Source of the DNA: DATLGB01 sp963724135
GTDB lineage: Bacteria; Actinomycetota; Thermoleophilia; Solirubrobacterales; Solirubrobacteraceae
Assembly (NCBI GenBank): GCA_963724135.1
Contig: CAVRTA010000006.1
Coordinates: 1,240,001-1,304,000, forward strand
Length of the DNA: 64,000 nt
Reading direction: 5' to 3'
Under the pieces are notes generated by a model. That model ran no database searches. It had not been told where the DNA came from and worked only from the letters and a program-made list of their open reading frames with translations. Shown piece after piece: positions 23,007-31,962 of the stretch; position 1 is the stretch's first letter; every line of letters begins with the position of its first letter. The translations under genes were made by a program, and so were the position numbers.

Positions 23007-24767
23007 TTGTCCCGAAGCGACCGCAGTGACGGGGGGCGGCTGACAGCCGCCCCCCGTCGTCCCCCGTCCGAGGAAGAGGTCCCGCGCCTGTCGCGCGGGA
23101 TCGAGCTGATCGGCCGCTACGAGGACTCCGGCTTCAAGGAGCCGCCCTGCATCGCCCGGCGCGAGGACGGCCAGATGGTGCAGATGCCGCCCATGCTGTT
23201 CTCGCTGGCCGAGCTCGTCGACGGCCGGCGCGACGTCGACGCGCTCGCGAGCAGCTTCAGCGACGCCATCGAGCGAGCGGTCGAGCCGGACATGGTCCGC
23301 TCGCTGCTCGACGAGCAGCTGCGTCCGCTCGGGGTGGTGGCACCGGCCGACGGCGAGGAGGTCGAGCTGCGCCGCGCCGACCCGCTCGACGCGCTGCGCT
23401 TCCGCGTGAAGGTGATCCCGGCTGGGGTCGTGCGCTCGATCACCACGGTCTTCCGGCCGCTGTTCTTCCCGCCGATCGTGGCCGCCGTCGTGCTCGCCTT
23501 CGCCGCGACATTGGTCTGGCTGTTCGGGATCCACGGGGTGGGCCAGGGAATCCGCACCGTCCTCTACGACCCGGCGCTGCTGTTCCTTCTCTTCGGGGGC
23601 GTGATCCTCGGCACCACCTTCCACGAGATCGGCCACGCGACCGGCGTGCGCTACGGCGGCGCCAGGCCCGGCGTGATGGGCGTCGGGGTCTACATCGTGT
23701 GGCCGGCCTTCTACACCGACATCACCGACTCCTACCGCCTGGGCAAGGCCGGGCGCCTGCGCGCCGACCTCGGCGGCATGTACTTCAACGCCGTCTTCGC
23801 CCTCGTCGTCACCGGCCTCTACGCCCTGACGCGGTTCGAGCCGCTGATCCTGCTCATCGTGCTGCAGACGTTCGCGATCGTGCAGCAGTCGCTCCCGCTC
23901 CTGCGGCTCGACGGCTACTACATCATCTCCGACCTCACCGGCGTCCCGGACATGCTCACCCGGATCAAGCCGATCCTGGCCCGCCTGCTCCCGGGTCGCG
24001 GGGACGACCCGCGCGTCCAGGAGCTGAAGCCGTGGGTGCGCCGCGTCGTCACCGCCTACGTCCTGACCGTCGTGCCGTTCATCGCGGTCCTGTTCGTCGT
24101 CATGCTCGTGCACGCCCCGCGCGCGTTCGCAACGGCCTACGACTCGTTCCTCACGCATGCCGACCGCGGCGGCGCCGTCGACTACCTGCAGATGGTCATC
24201 CTCGCGCTCCCGCTGCTGGGGATGGTCTACTCGACGATCCGCGTCGGCCGGCGCGCCGCAGCGGGCGCGCTGAAGTGGAGCTCCGGCGAGCCCGCCCGGC
24301 GCGCCGCGGTCGTGCTCGCCGGTGCCGGCGTGACCGCCGGGCTCGCGTTCCTGTGGTGGCCCAACGGCGAATACCGGCCGATCCAGCCCGGCGAGAAGGG
24401 CACGCTGGTCTCGGGCGTGCGCAGCCTGACCCAGGTGCCGAGCGGACGCCCCGCCCTGCCGGCGCAGCGCGAGGTCGAGCTGGGCGGCGCACCGTTCGAG
24501 AAGGACCGGGCAGCGCCGGCCGAGCGCAAGGACGCCGAAACGGAGGAACGGCAAGCGGTGGAGTCGCGGTCGTCGGTCACGACGAGCGAGGAGGCGGCGT
24601 CCACAGCCACAGCCACGGCCACGCCCGAGGAGACGGCGACCGCCGAGCCGACGCCAACTGCCGAACCCACTCTGACCGCGACCCCGGCTGCGACCGAGAC
24701 CGCGATACCCACAACCACCCCGGCGGCTACGGAGGCCGCTCCAACCGCAACCCCCAACACACCATGA
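23007..24767 (+). CDS. Membrane M50-type peptide metalloprotease with PqqD-like N-terminus
   Basis: This 586-residue membrane zinc protease is likely to process or export the preceding peptides. Residues about 28-115 have the length and pattern of a PqqD/RRE-like winged domain, the usual leader-binding module of peptide-modifying systems. Helices then carry HEIGH at 206-210 and the third ligand region LRLDGYYIISD with Asp 302, as in site-2-protease-like "putative peptide zinc metalloprotease" proteins. Some eight membrane segments are seen. The last 80 residues are a Thr/Pro/Ala/Glu-rich stalk. TTG at 23007 preceded by GAGG is the best start found, five bases after peptide C. The stop overlaps the next gene as ATGA. 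Confidence 0.8.
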   Translation: MSRSDRSDGGRLTAAPRRPPSEEEVPRLSRGIELIGRYEDSGFKEPPCIARREDGQMVQMPPMLFSLAELVDGRRDVDALASSFSDAIERAVEPDMVRSLLDEQLRPLGVVAPADGEEVELRRADPLDALRFRVKVIPAGVVRSITTVFRPLFFPPIVAAVVLAFAATLVWLFGIHGVGQGIRTVLYDPALLFLLFGGVILGTTFHEIGHATGVRYGGARPGVMGVGVYIVWPAFYTDITDSYRLGKAGRLRADLGGMYFNAVFALVVTGLYALTRFEPLILLIVLQTFAIVQQSLPLLRLDGYYIISDLTGVPDMLTRIKPILARLLPGRGDDPRVQELKPWVRRVVTAYVLTVVPFIAVLFVVMLVHAPRAFATAYDSFLTHADRGGAVDYLQMVILALPLLGMVYSTIRVGRRAAAGALKWSSGEPARRAAVVLAGAGVTAGLAFLWWPNGEYRPIQPGEKGTLVSGVRSLTQVPSGRPALPAQREVELGGAPFEKDRAAPAERKDAETEERQAVESRSSVTTSEEAASTATATATPEETATAEPTPTAEPTLTATPAATETAIPTTTPAATEAAPTATPNTP

Positions 24768-25366
24768 ACAGATCAATCACCCAGACACTGCTGACCGTCC
24801 TCGTCGCGCTCCTGCTCGCGCCCGCCGCCGCGGACGCCCGGATCGTCGACGGCCCGGCGAACATCGTCCGCGTCGAGAACAGCGAGGACCAGACCCTCCG
24901 CTCGCGCGCACGGATCGCGATCGATCGCGTCCGCACCTCGGACACCGAGGCCGGCAACCTCGCCTTCGCCCGCGCGCGCGAGTGCACGGGCTGCCAGGCG
25001 CTGAGCGCCGCCTACCAGGCCGTCTTCGTCTCCAGCGACAACACCAACTTCTCGCCGCAGAACGCGGGCGTCGCCGTCAACGAGAACTGCACCGGGTGCG
25101 GGAGCTTCGCCTACGCGTACCAGTACGTCCTCACCGCCGACCGCAAGCCGCGCCTGGGCGAGGACGACCGCGAGCGCATCGCCGCACTGCGCCGTGAGGC
25201 CTCGGACGCGTTGCGCAGCGGTCTCCCCTACAACGAGATCGACGCTCAGCTGCAGGACATCGCCGCGCGGTTTCGAGCGGTCATCGACGACGCCGTCGCC
25301 GATGCCGACGTCGACGTGGACGACCGCGAGGACACCGAGCGCCGGGACGACGACTCCGACGATTAG
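24764..25366 (+). CDS. Secreted protein with twin CTGC motifs and acidic tail
   Basis: This 200-residue exported protein has a signal peptide (RSITQTLLTVLVALLLAPAAADA). Two repeats follow, each with a CxxC motif and an aromatic stretch: ECTGCQALSAAYQAVFV and NCTGCGSFAYAYQYVLT. A helical Arg/Glu segment and a long Asp-rich C-terminus (DVDVDDREDTERRDDDSDD) complete it. The four cysteines could form two disulfides or bind metal, and the tail could bind calcium. It is translationally coupled to the protease by ATGA, so it is the last member of the peptide operon. I know no function for it. Confidence 0.72.
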   Translation: MNRSITQTLLTVLVALLLAPAAADARIVDGPANIVRVENSEDQTLRSRARIAIDRVRTSDTEAGNLAFARARECTGCQALSAAYQAVFVSSDNTNFSPQNAGVAVNENCTGCGSFAYAYQYVLTADRKPRLGEDDRERIAALRREASDALRSGLPYNEIDAQLQDIAARFRAVIDDAVADADVDVDDREDTERRDDDSDD

Positions 25367-25411
25367 GCGGCGCGCGCGCAAGTTCTCGTAAACGGCCACG
25401 TTCATGTGTCC

Positions 25412-27502
25412 ATGCGCGGAGCTCGGGCTGGTGTCGTAACGCTGATTCTCGCGGGCGTGCTGGGGGCAACCCCGGCCGTGGCCGCGCCGCTGGAGATCGA
25501 GGTGCTCTCGAGCCGGGCGGACCTCGTCTCCGGCGGCGACGCGCTCGTCCGCATCGACCTCGACGACCCGGCCGACGCCAAGAGCCTGCGGGTCCAGCTC
25601 GGAGAGCGGTACGTAACCGGCCAGTTCGCGCGGCGAGCGAACGGCGAGATCGAGGCGTTGCTGACCGGGATCCCCAACGAGCGCGTCCTGCTGAAGGCCG
25701 TGACCGGGAGCCACGGCGCGCGCATCAACCTCGTCGGGCACCCCAACGGCGGGCCGCTGATCTCCGGGCCGCACCTGCAGCCGTGGATCTGCCAGGAGAC
25801 GGCGGTCGACGCGGACTGCAACCAGCCCGCTCGCTACGAGTTGCTTGCCGTGACCGAGGACGGGTTCGCGGCCTACGACCCGGAGGCCCCGCCCGAGGGC
25901 ATCCAGCAGACGACGACCACCGAGGGCGAGACCGTCCCCTTCATCGTGCGCGTCGAAACCGGCTACCAGGACCGCGACCAGTACCGGATCGCGACGCTCT
26001 TCGACCCGGCCAAACCGTGGGAGCCATGGGCGCCGCAGAAGGGCTGGAACCGGCGCATCGTGTTCACCCACGGCGGCTCGTGCGGCACCGACCGGGCCGC
26101 CGGCAACGCCCCCGGCGTCCTCAACCAGGAGCTGCTCGGCAAGGGGTTCATCGTGACCTCGACGGCGCTGAACAACCTCGGCCACAACTGCAACCCGGTC
26201 CTGATCACCGAGTCTGAGCTGATGGCGCGCGAGCGCATCATCGAGCAGTACGGCCCGGTGCGCGCGACGCTCGGCACCGGCTGCTCGGGCGGCTCGATCG
26301 CGCAGCTGATGACCGCGCACGCCTACCCGGGGTTCTACGACGGGATCACGGTGATGTGCACGTTCGCCGACCTCTTCACGACCGGCAAGCATGCGCTCGC
26401 CGGGCACCAGTTCCGCCACTTCTTCAACGTCGCCAGCGTCCAGGGCGGGCAGGTCTACACGCCCGCCGACCAGGCCCTGGTCAACGGCTCGCCGCTTGCG
26501 ACCGCCGACGACACGCTGTTCGATACCGCCTTCTGGCCCGCCATCGACGGCTCGGGCGGCTGCGGCGGCCTACCTGACACCTACGCGCGCTGGACCCCGC
26601 AGAACACGAGCGGGATCCGCTGCGGCGTGATGGACCACAACATCAACGTGATCGGAACCGCGCCGTCCGGCTACGTCGGCATCCCGTTCGACAACATCGG
26701 GCTCCAGTACGGGCTCAAGGCGCTTCAGCAGCGGCTGCTCACGCCGGCGAAGTTCGTCGACATCAACGCGCGGATCGGCGGCCTCGACAAGGTCACCTAC
26801 GAGTGGACGCCGAACCGCACCGAGGCCGACCACCAGGCCATCGTCCACGCCTACCGCTCCGGCTACCTGGCGATCGGCAACACGCTCGCCGACACCCCGA
26901 TCATCGAGGGCCGCGGCTCCAACGAGGCAACCGCGCACGTGACGTACCCGACGAAGATCCTCGACGCGCGGCTCGACCACTTCGCCGGGACTCACCGCAG
27001 CCACGTGCTGTGGCAGGGCCCCGTGCCGTTGCAGGGAGGCGCCGACTTCACGCACCGGATGGTGCTCGAGATGGACCGCTGGGTGAAGGGGATCCAGGCC
27101 GACGACCGTGCCGTGCCGCACGCCCAGAAGGTCCTCGACGCGCGACCCGCGGACCTCACCGACCACTGCGAGTACGCCAACGGCGCCGAGCGCCCCGGCG
27201 GCGCGGGCGACTGCCCGGAGCTCGTGCGCTACTACGACGCTCCGACGCAGGTCGCCGGCGAGGGCCCGCGCAACGACATCCTCAAGTGCCAGCTCAAGCC
27301 GCTGCGCCGCGAGGACTACGACGTCAACTTCTCCGCCGCGCAGTGGGCGACGCTGAAGAGGACGTTCCCGACCGGAGTGTGCGACTACTCAAAGCCCGGC
27401 GTGGGGATGACGGCGACCGTGCCGTGGCTGACCTTTGCCGGCGGCCCCGGCGGGCGGCCGCTCGGCGCCGCGCCGCAGAGCCGGACGCTCCTGCGCAAGT
27501 AA
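25412..27502 (+). CDS. Secreted DUF6351-type hydrolase-like protein
   Basis: This exported protein of 696 residues has a signal peptide (RGARAGVVTLILAGVLGATPAVAA) and an N-terminal Ig-like region. The large domain resembles tannase/alpha-beta hydrolase folds, with nucleophile-elbow-like GTGCSGGSIAQ after ATLGT and conserved cysteine pairs. I assign it to the DUF6351 family with moderate certainty. Catalysis is inferred from the G-C-S-G-G turn and is untested. ATG 25412 is preferred over GTG 25406. It follows the peptide operon by 45 bases in the same direction and might be co-transcribed. Confidence 0.72.
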   Translation: MRGARAGVVTLILAGVLGATPAVAAPLEIEVLSSRADLVSGGDALVRIDLDDPADAKSLRVQLGERYVTGQFARRANGEIEALLTGIPNERVLLKAVTGSHGARINLVGHPNGGPLISGPHLQPWICQETAVDADCNQPARYELLAVTEDGFAAYDPEAPPEGIQQTTTTEGETVPFIVRVETGYQDRDQYRIATLFDPAKPWEPWAPQKGWNRRIVFTHGGSCGTDRAAGNAPGVLNQELLGKGFIVTSTALNNLGHNCNPVLITESELMARERIIEQYGPVRATLGTGCSGGSIAQLMTAHAYPGFYDGITVMCTFADLFTTGKHALAGHQFRHFFNVASVQGGQVYTPADQALVNGSPLATADDTLFDTAFWPAIDGSGGCGGLPDTYARWTPQNTSGIRCGVMDHNINVIGTAPSGYVGIPFDNIGLQYGLKALQQRLLTPAKFVDINARIGGLDKVTYEWTPNRTEADHQAIVHAYRSGYLAIGNTLADTPIIEGRGSNEATAHVTYPTKILDARLDHFAGTHRSHVLWQGPVPLQGGADFTHRMVLEMDRWVKGIQADDRAVPHAQKVLDARPADLTDHCEYANGAERPGGAGDCPELVRYYDAPTQVAGEGPRNDILKCQLKPLRREDYDVNFSAAQWATLKRTFPTGVCDYSKPGVGMTATVPWLTFAGGPGGRPLGAAPQSRTLLRK

Positions 27503-27514
27503 TCTCGCACGCGC

Positions 27515-27901
27515 ATGTGGCCGCCCACGCTGATCGACGAGCGCAGCACCGGGCAGGAGATCGGGCTGATCGTCGGCGGGCCGATCCTCGCCGGGATCAT
27601 CGCCGGGCTGCTGCTCGGCGCCAGCGAGCCGCTCTACCTGGTGTTCTCGGTCGCGATGATCGCGGCCGGGTACGCGACCGGGATGGAGCATGCCGGCACG
27701 GTCGAAGGCTTCTACCGCGGGCTGATCGGCGGAGTGCTGTTCGGGACGCTGATCCTGCTCACGAACGCGACGGTGGAGGTCGCGCCCAAGGCGGAACTGC
27801 CCGACCCGGCCCAGTGGCTGGTCGTGATCACGACGGGGTTCGGGTGCCTTCTCGGCGCGCTGGGCGGCAGGGCCCGTGCGCGCCGCGAGGCGAAGCGCTG
27901 A
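27515..27901 (+). CDS. Four-helix membrane protein of unknown function
   Basis: This 128-residue integral membrane protein has about four hydrophobic helices (GLIVGGPILAGIIAGLLLG, YLVFSVAMIAAGYATG, GLIGGVLFGTLILLTN, WLVVITTGFGCLLGALGG) and an Arg-rich cytoplasmic end. It starts 12 bases after the hydrolase-like gene and its end overlaps the likely start of the methyltransferase gene. No family is recognised. Confidence 0.7.
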   Translation: MWPPTLIDERSTGQEIGLIVGGPILAGIIAGLLLGASEPLYLVFSVAMIAAGYATGMEHAGTVEGFYRGLIGGVLFGTLILLTNATVEVAPKAELPDPAQWLVVITTGFGCLLGALGGRARARREAKR

Positions 27902-28884
27902 GAAGGCCCGCGCCGTCGATCTGGCACCACACGGTCCCGGCGCTCGGGGCGTACTACGAGCGGCGCTGGGAGCGGCGGATCGCCCGGGCGCCGGCACTGA
28001 CGCCCGAGGAGCACGCGGCGGCGGCGGCGGACCCCGCGCGGCGCGCGTCCGAGCACGAGGAGCCCATCGGCTGCTCGCTGTGCGGCGAGCGCCGCCTGCA
28101 GCCGCTGCTGCGCCCGCGCGACCGCGAGCGCGGCTGGGACTACCACGTCGTCCGCTGCGCGGGATGTGGGTTTCTGTTCCGCCATCCAGGGATCCGGCCG
28201 GAGCGTTTGAGCGAGCTCTACGCCGAGGGCTACAGCTCGTTCCTGGAGGGCGGCTACGCGCGCAAGCGCAAGCGCCGCTACCGCATCGTGCTTGACGCGT
28301 TCTCGCCGCTGTTCGACGACGGAAAGGACCGGCGGCTGCTCGACTTCGGCTGCGGAACGGGGCTGTTTCTCGACATCGCGCACCGGCGCGGGTTCGAGTG
28401 CTTCGGCGTCGACCTGGCGCCGGACGCGATCCAGACCGCGCGCGAGAAGCACCCGCACACATACGCCGGCGCGCCGCCCGACGTGCCCGAGATCGCGGCC
28501 GGCGGCTTCGACGTGATCACCATGTGGTCGGTGCTCGCGCACCTCGCGACGCCGGTCGAGGACCTGACGATGCTGCGCGGCCTGCTCAGGCCCGGCGGCG
28601 TCCTGCTGATCCTGACCGTCAACGCCAACGCGCTGCTGCTCAAGCGCCGGCTCGACGCCTGGACCGGCTTCACCAAGAACCACCTCAAGTTCTACGCGCC
28701 GGACACTCTCGCGCTGCTGCTCGAGCGCGCGGGCTTCAGCCGGCTGGAGACCCGTCCCGGCTACGGGGACCACATCGAGGCGGGGAAGTCGCGGCTGAGC
28801 GCCGGGCAGGAGCGGCGCTACCGCCGCTCGGTGGAGCGCGGCAACCGCGGCAACATGCTGCGCGCCGTGGCGTTCACGGCCTGA
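27844..28884 (+). CDS. SAM-dependent methyltransferase with N-terminal zinc ribbon
   Basis: This class I methyltransferase is preceded by a Cys4 zinc ribbon (CSLCGERRL and VRCAGCGFLF), the layout of many methyltransferases acting on sugars or lipids near glycan clusters. The SAM site is LLDFGCGTGLFLDIA, with FECFGVDLAPDAI and FDVITMWSVLAHL following. The start is unclear: after the previous stop no ATG, GTG or TTG occurs for a long way, so GTG 27844, overlapping the membrane gene by 58 bases, is used. The C-terminus overlaps the penicillin acylase gene by 11 bases, tail to tail. Confidence 0.8.
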   Translation: MPSRRAGRQGPCAPRGEALRRPAPSIWHHTVPALGAYYERRWERRIARAPALTPEEHAAAAADPARRASEHEEPIGCSLCGERRLQPLLRPRDRERGWDYHVVRCAGCGFLFRHPGIRPERLSELYAEGYSSFLEGGYARKRKRRYRIVLDAFSPLFDDGKDRRLLDFGCGTGLFLDIAHRRGFECFGVDLAPDAIQTAREKHPHTYAGAPPDVPEIAAGGFDVITMWSVLAHLATPVEDLTMLRGLLRPGGVLLILTVNANALLLKRRLDAWTGFTKNHLKFYAPDTLALLLERAGFSRLETRPGYGDHIEAGKSRLSAGQERRYRRSVERGNRGNMLRAVAFTA

Positions 28885-31189
28885 GCTCGATGATCTGCTC
28901 GTAGGTCCCGCGGTCGAAGAACGGCAGCTCGGGGGGCGAGCCGGCGCCCTGCGCGGCGACGTCGTACATCTCGCGCGGTGTGCGCCAGGTCTTCGGGTCG
29001 GTCGAGTTGAACTGCTTGGCCAGCGCCGCGAAGGTGTCGCCGGCGACCGCCCGCAGGCCGGCGCGGCCGAGCGTGCGCAGCGCGTAGGACTCCTTGTCGG
29101 TGATGTCGAAGACGTGCGACGACCCGGGCCGGTCGGAGAACTCCGAGGCTCCCTCGCCCAGCGGAGCGGTCGCGCGCTTGGCGGCGAGCTCCTTGAACCG
29201 CTCCCAGGTGACGACGCCGGGGTCGACGGTGCCGCCCGAGTCGGTCGTGTGGTAGTCGCCGTTCCAGGCCTCAATCGTCGCGAACACCGCCTTGACGTTG
29301 CCGCTCGTGCCGCGGGCCACGCGCCGCAGCAGCCGGGCGGCCAGCGGGCGCTGCTGAGCGAACGAGCCCGACAGCCGGACCGCCTCCTCGGCGGCGGCGA
29401 AGGTGCCGGCTCGCCGCACCCTGCGCACCTGGCGCACCAGCCAGCCGACGCGGTGATACGGACCGGTGACCCGCTCAGTCGCCTCGCCGTCCCCCGACGT
29501 CCAGCCCTGCGACGGGATGTTGTTCCAGTTCGCCAGCCACCCCTGCCTGGGGTTGATGACGTAGGGCATCTTGCGGCGCGGCACGAGCCCCGGCCACTCG
29601 GCCTCGCCCGTACCCGGCAGCGGTAGCCGCTGGTCCCAGCGCCGCGGGCGGATCTGCATCAGGCCCGGGTGCCAGTAGCCGATGTTGCCCTTCGAGTCGG
29701 CGGCCATCAGGTTCTCGTTCCAGGTCACCCTCAGCACACCGCGGTGCACGTCGCGGATGTTGCGCGCCGTGTCGACCGCCGCCAGCCCCTCCAGGGTCTC
29801 GAGCTCGCGCCCCCAGATCGCGTAGCGGCGCGCGTACGCGTACCCGCCCTGGCGGACCTGCACGGGCCCGTGGACGGTGCGGCAGAGACGCACCTCCTTG
29901 GAGCCCGAGCCGGGGACCGTTCCGCCGAGCAGGTCCGACGGCGGGCCCGACCAGGTGATCGTCTCGTCGCGGCAGTCCATCGAGCGCGCCGCGCCGCGGA
30001 ACATGTACTGCTCCGGCTGGCCGGGGACGAGTTGTTCGGCGTAGAGGTCGTCCTCGTCGGACAGCCCGCTGGTGACGCCCCACGCGACGTGACCGTTGTG
30101 GCCGATCGCGATCACCGGCGCGCCCGCGGCGGTGACCCCGCGCACGTCGAGCCCGGGCGCGTGGATCTCGAACTCGACGAACAGCTCCGGGATCGAGTAG
30201 CCGAGCTGCGGGCCGTTGAACAGCAGCGCGCCGCCGCCGCGCTTGCGCACCGCGAACATGTAGGAGCCGCCGGTGCGGATGCGGCCCGCGGGCAGCTCCG
30301 CCCGCCGCCGCGCGGTCACCGCCGGCAGCTTGGCGGCGAACCGCAGCGACCGCCGCCGCGCCGCGCGCTCCTGCTTGCGGGTCAGCGCCCGCCCCTGCGG
30401 GAAGACGCCCTCGCGCCGCGGGATCGTCGACCGCTGCCCCTTGATGCGCAGCGGTAGCAGCGCATCCAGGACCCTCGGCGAACCCGACTCCTGGATCGCG
30501 CGCAGGTTCCCCAGCTCGTTGCCGTCGCCCGACGGGACCGTCCGCGCGAGGTAGATGCCTACCGCGAGCGAGTTGTCGGTCGTCCAGTGCGTCACCGGCG
30601 TCGCCGTGGCCGGGAACTCGCCTGGGATCTCGGTCGGGTTGGCGTTGAGATGGTCGACCCAGGCGTTGATGCCGTCGCGGTAGGCCTCGATGCGCGCCCG
30701 GAAGTGCGGCGGCAGCCGGTCGAACTGCGCCTTGCGCTCGGCCGCGGTGTAGAAGTCGCGGCGCACGACCTCGTCGTCGGCCACGGCGCTCTCGCCCACG
30801 AGGTCTGAGAGGCGTCCCTCGGTGGCGTGCCGGAACGCCTCGAGCTGGAACATGCGGTCCTGCGCCACCGCGTAGCCGGCGCCCTTCCACGCCTCGAGCT
30901 CGCTGCCCGCGGTGATCGACGGCACCCCGAACGCGTCCCGGTCGATCTTGACGCCGGGGAAGGGCATCTCCGTCGACGCCGCCGGTTGCGCGAAGTCGAA
31001 CGGCTTGCGCTTGAAGGCGAGGAACAGCGACGTCTGGTCGTACAGATGGGGCGAGCCGCTGCCGTCCGCGAGCCCGGTGATCGACACGTAGCCGCTCTGC
31101 CCGGGCGGGAGCACGTTCTCGGCGCGCACGACGCCCGCAGCGGCGGGCGCGGCCAGCACGAGGAACAGCGCGGCGGCGAGCGCTCTCAC
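28874..31189 (-). CDS. Secreted penicillin acylase family (Ntn) hydrolase
   Basis: This 771-residue exported N-terminal-nucleophile amidohydrolase has a signal peptide (RALAAALFLVLAAPAAAG). The alpha-chain region carries KIDRDAFGVPSITAGSELE and GYAVAQDRMFQLE, and a spacer is cut before the nucleophile S309 in TGG-SYMFAV. The beta chain has conserved IGHNGHVAWGVTSG and WNENLMAADSKGNIGYW. Family members hydrolyse beta-lactam side chains, acyl-homoserine lactones or other N-acyl amides. GTG 31189 overlaps the permease stop by GTGA, so it is the fourth gene of exporter cassette 2. Coupling of acylase and exporter suggests deacylation of an exported N-acyl product. Confidence 0.9.
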   Translation of the reverse strand: MRALAAALFLVLAAPAAAGVVRAENVLPPGQSGYVSITGLADGSGSPHLYDQTSLFLAFKRKPFDFAQPAASTEMPFPGVKIDRDAFGVPSITAGSELEAWKGAGYAVAQDRMFQLEAFRHATEGRLSDLVGESAVADDEVVRRDFYTAAERKAQFDRLPPHFRARIEAYRDGINAWVDHLNANPTEIPGEFPATATPVTHWTTDNSLAVGIYLARTVPSGDGNELGNLRAIQESGSPRVLDALLPLRIKGQRSTIPRREGVFPQGRALTRKQERAARRRSLRFAAKLPAVTARRRAELPAGRIRTGGSYMFAVRKRGGGALLFNGPQLGYSIPELFVEFEIHAPGLDVRGVTAAGAPVIAIGHNGHVAWGVTSGLSDEDDLYAEQLVPGQPEQYMFRGAARSMDCRDETITWSGPPSDLLGGTVPGSGSKEVRLCRTVHGPVQVRQGGYAYARRYAIWGRELETLEGLAAVDTARNIRDVHRGVLRVTWNENLMAADSKGNIGYWHPGLMQIRPRRWDQRLPLPGTGEAEWPGLVPRRKMPYVINPRQGWLANWNNIPSQGWTSGDGEATERVTGPYHRVGWLVRQVRRVRRAGTFAAAEEAVRLSGSFAQQRPLAARLLRRVARGTSGNVKAVFATIEAWNGDYHTTDSGGTVDPGVVTWERFKELAAKRATAPLGEGASEFSDRPGSSHVFDITDKESYALRTLGRAGLRAVAGDTFAALAKQFNSTDPKTWRTPREMYDVAAQGAGSPPELPFFDRGTYEQIIELRP

Positions 31190-31962
31190 AGCCCCGCCTC
31201 GGCGCGGCGCAGCGAGCGCAGCGACCAGACGGCGGCGAGGGCGAGCGCTCCCGCGCAGACCACGAAGGCGAGTCCCGGATGGTTCGGCACCCCCGATATG
31301 AAACCGCGTCCGGCCTGCACGAGCGCCGTTGCCGGGTTGACGGAGGCGATGGCGTGGATCCACCCCTCGAGCAGATGCAGCGGCAGATAGACCGGCGCGA
31401 GGAACAGGACGATGAAGACCGGCGTCTGCAGAGCCGGCGCCGCGTTGACCGACTTGGTCCGGATGAACGCGCCCGCCGCGAACAGGGTCACGAAGACAGC
31501 GACCAGCAGACCGAGCCCGTACAGGCCGACCATGTCGATGCCCGAGCCGTCGATGTCCATCCCGCCGATCAGCGCCGCGACCGTGACCAGCGTCGCGTTG
31601 AAGGAGAACCGCACGACGGCGACCATCGCGTAGCCGAGCAGGATCCCGGTCCGGTTCGCGCTCGCCAGGAAGATGCGCTGCGCGAAGCCGTGCTCGAAGT
31701 CCGCCGCGATCCCGATCGAGCCGAAGAAGCCGCCGAACGCAGCCGTCTGGATGAGGATGAAGACGAACTGGAAGGCCGTGTAGCCGGCGGGAAAGTCGAA
31801 GCCCGGCACCGAGCCGACCGCGGACAGCCCGCCCGCGAACGCGACCAGGAACACGAGCGGGAAGACGACCGCGGGCAGCAGGAGGGCCGGGTTCTTGAAC
31901 GCCAGCCGCAGGCCCCGCTTCGCGACCGCTCTGGCGACGTCCAGGGTGCTGCCGCCGGTCAT
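31186..31962 (-). CDS. ABC-2 type permease (exporter cassette 2)
   Basis: This 258-residue six-helix ABC-2 subunit has the coupling-helix segment ADFEHGFAQRIFLASANRTG and late motif VNPATALVQAGRGFISG. It shares ATGA with the upstream permease and GTGA with the acylase. It is more diverged from its partner than the two permeases of cassette 1 are from each other. Confidence 0.85.
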   Translation of the reverse strand: MTGGSTLDVARAVAKRGLRLAFKNPALLLPAVVFPLVFLVAFAGGLSAVGSVPGFDFPAGYTAFQFVFILIQTAAFGGFFGSIGIAADFEHGFAQRIFLASANRTGILLGYAMVAVVRFSFNATLVTVAALIGGMDIDGSGIDMVGLYGLGLLVAVFVTLFAAGAFIRTKSVNAAPALQTPVFIVLFLAPVYLPLHLLEGWIHAIASVNPATALVQAGRGFISGVPNHPGLAFVVCAGALALAAVWSLRSLRRAEAGL

